From an uncultured Saprospiraceae bacterium (GTDB lineage Bacteria; Bacteroidota; Bacteroidia; Chitinophagales; Saprospiraceae): a stretch of 15,109 nucleotides of DNA. The notes below the pieces were generated by a model. That model was not told where the DNA came from, ran no database searches, and saw nothing but the letters and a program-made list of their open reading frames with translations. Where the stretch lies: contig CALGLY010000719.1 in the NCBI GenBank assembly GCA_937959095.1, forward strand, positions 1-15,109, given 5' to 3'. Shown here piece after piece: positions 13,933 through 15,109 of this stretch. The position numbers and the translations under genes were made by a program. Numbering within the stretch: position 1 is the stretch's first letter; every line of letters begins with the position of its first letter.

Positions 13933-15109
13933 ATGAAACTATATAGTACCAATAGTCCTGACCAATATGTCTCCTTGAAGGAAGCTGTCTTGAAAGGATT
14001 GCCGGATGATAATGGCTTATTTATGCCGAAAGAAATCCCTGCCCTATCGAAGGAATTTGTTAGAAAGTTGGAAGATTATCCTTTTGCAACTATTGCCTAT
14101 GAAGTATGCCGAACCTTATTACAGGGAGCAATACCTGAAAAAGACCTCTATATGCTAGTGCGGAATGCAGTGAATTTTCCCGCACCTGTTGTTGCACTCG
14201 ATGAATCGAAGTATATATTGGAGTTGTTTCATGGACCATCTTTAGCCTTTAAGGATTTCGGTGCGCGATTCATGGCGCAACTTATGAGCTATTTCAATAA
14301 AGGAGAAGATAAAGAACTGACTATTCTAGTAGCTACTTCGGGAGATACGGGTGGTGCTGTGGCTGCCGGATTCTATAAAACACCAGGTATAAATGTAATT
14401 ATACTCTACCCTTCTGGTAAGGTAAGTGCTTTGCAAGAAAAGCAATTGACCACTTTGGGTGAGAATATTACAGCTTTGGAAGTAGATGGAACCTTCGATG
14501 ATTGCCAAGCTATGGTGAAAAAAGCCTTCTTGGATGAAGACTTGAATAAGCATCTACGCCTTAGTTCTGCCAATTCTATCAATATAGCACGACTGATTCC
14601 ACAGTCCTTTTACTACTTTGAAGCCTATAAACAACTACCAAAAGATGATAGAGATGTAGTTTTTTGCATACCTAGTGGCAACTTTGGCAACCTAACAGCA
14701 GGTCTTTTTGCACAGAAAATGGGCTTGCCTATACATCATTTCATGGCAGCGACCAATGCAAATGATGTAGTTCCTAGCTATTTGAGTACTGGTGAATACC
14801 TTCCCAGGCCTTCTATTCCTACTATTTCTAATGCTATGGATGTAGGAAGTCCGTCTAATTTTGCCCGAATGCAAAACCTATGTTCCACGTGGAACATCAT
14901 GAAAGACACTATATCAGGCTACTCCTGTGATGATGAATTGACTAGACAAGGGGTAAAAGAAGTCTTTGACACCTATAACTATATCATAGATCCGCATGGC
15001 GCAGTGGGCTATAATGCAGTAAAAGACTACCAAAAAGACCATCCCAATACCAAAGCGGTGATACTAGAAACGGCACATTTCTCTAAATTTATAGATGTAG
15101 TAGAACCTG
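13933..15109 (+). CDS. thrC: Threonine synthase, C-terminus beyond window
   Basis: 392 codons are present; the family is usually about 430-480 residues, so only the C-terminal end is missing. The PLP-dependent enzyme converts O-phosphohomoserine to threonine. Evidence: the N-terminus M-K-L-Y-S-T-N, the PLP-lysine segment H-G-P-S-L-A-F-K107-D-F-G, the S-G-D-T-G-G-A loop at 136-142, and the phosphate-binding P-S-G-N-F-G-N-L-T-A-G near 254-264. The late motif D-P-H-G-A-V-G-Y is also present. The start ATG at 13933-13935 begins the conserved sequence directly. It follows thrB by 123 bp with a repeat between them. A parS-like palindrome lies within the reading frame at 14880-14897, in a stretch that looks variable in the family. 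Confidence 0.97.
   Translation, partial: MKLYSTNSPDQYVSLKEAVLKGLPDDNGLFMPKEIPALSKEFVRKLEDYPFATIAYEVCRTLLQGAIPEKDLYMLVRNAVNFPAPVVALDESKYILELFHGPSLAFKDFGARFMAQLMSYFNKGEDKELTILVATSGDTGGAVAAGFYKTPGINVIILYPSGKVSALQEKQLTTLGENITALEVDGTFDDCQAMVKKAFLDEDLNKHLRLSSANSINIARLIPQSFYYFEAYKQLPKDDRDVVFCIPSGNFGNLTAGLFAQKMGLPIHHFMAATNANDVVPSYLSTGEYLPRPSIPTISNAMDVGSPSNFARMQNLCSTWNIMKDTISGYSCDDELTRQGVKEVFDTYNYIIDPHGAVGYNAVKDYQKDHPNTKAVILETAHFSKFIDVVEP
14880..14897. other. parS-like ParB-binding site inside thrC
   Basis: ATGTTCCACGTGGAACAT is a perfect 18-bp palindrome. Its core TGTTCCACGTGGAACA fits the conserved chromosomal parS consensus TGTTNCACGTGNAACA, on which ParB loads for chromosome segregation. It is the only CACGTG-centred site I see in the window. 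In frame it encodes L-C-S-T-W-N-I, in a linker-like part of threonine synthase. parS sites inside genes near the replication origin are well known. Confidence 0.75.

Overview
The window looks like a chromosomal segment of a Bacteroidota bacterium (Saprospiria/Chitinophagia/Cytophagia-like). The evidence is AT-rich intergenic DNA, genes without Shine-Dalgarno sequences, promoters of the TTTG/TAnnTTTG kind, an M56 peptidase/BlaI regulator pair with a Bacteroidota-style C-terminus, and many short palindromic intergenic repeats. The phylum is inferred from style and protein families; no rRNA or marker gene is present to fix the genus.

Layout. (1) Positions 1-4843, minus strand: a triple OmpA-like envelope protein, then a very large membrane-anchored coiled-coil protein that runs off the left edge (at least 1128 residues). 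The coiled coil contains a recurring W-x-x-K-Y motif and a young 60-residue tandem repeat. (2) 4844-6020: a 1.2 kb gene-free stretch rich in small hairpins. (3) 6021-7404: a YqeY/GatB-like protein (minus), a 161-bp palindromic MITE-like element, and a Uma2-family nuclease-fold protein (plus) ending in a perfect bidirectional terminator. (4) 7466-9371, minus: an unrecognised 337-residue helical protein downstream of an inositol-monophosphatase-family enzyme. (5) 9831-12571, minus: a BlaI-type repressor followed by an M56 (BlaR1-like) membrane metallopeptidase. Its C-terminus carries about ten 29-residue IHGV repeats instead of a beta-lactam sensor. Three copies of one 16-bp dyad sit on the promoter and are the likely BlaI operators. 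(6) 12874 to the right edge, plus: homoserine kinase (thrB) and threonine synthase (thrC, cut by the edge), the last steps of threonine synthesis. thrC contains an 18-bp palindrome that matches the parS consensus bound by ParB.

How they work together. thrB and thrC form a metabolic pair: homoserine to phosphohomoserine to threonine. BlaI and M56 form a signal-dependent repressor/protease switch that probably controls its own operon. The OmpA-like and coiled-coil genes are plausible partners in envelope architecture, an inference from adjacency and topology. Intergenic regions carry at least four families of short dispersed or tandem repeats.

The items most worth following up are the parS-like site inside thrC, the repeat-bearing M56 sensor with its operator array, and the repeat-expanding coiled-coil protein.
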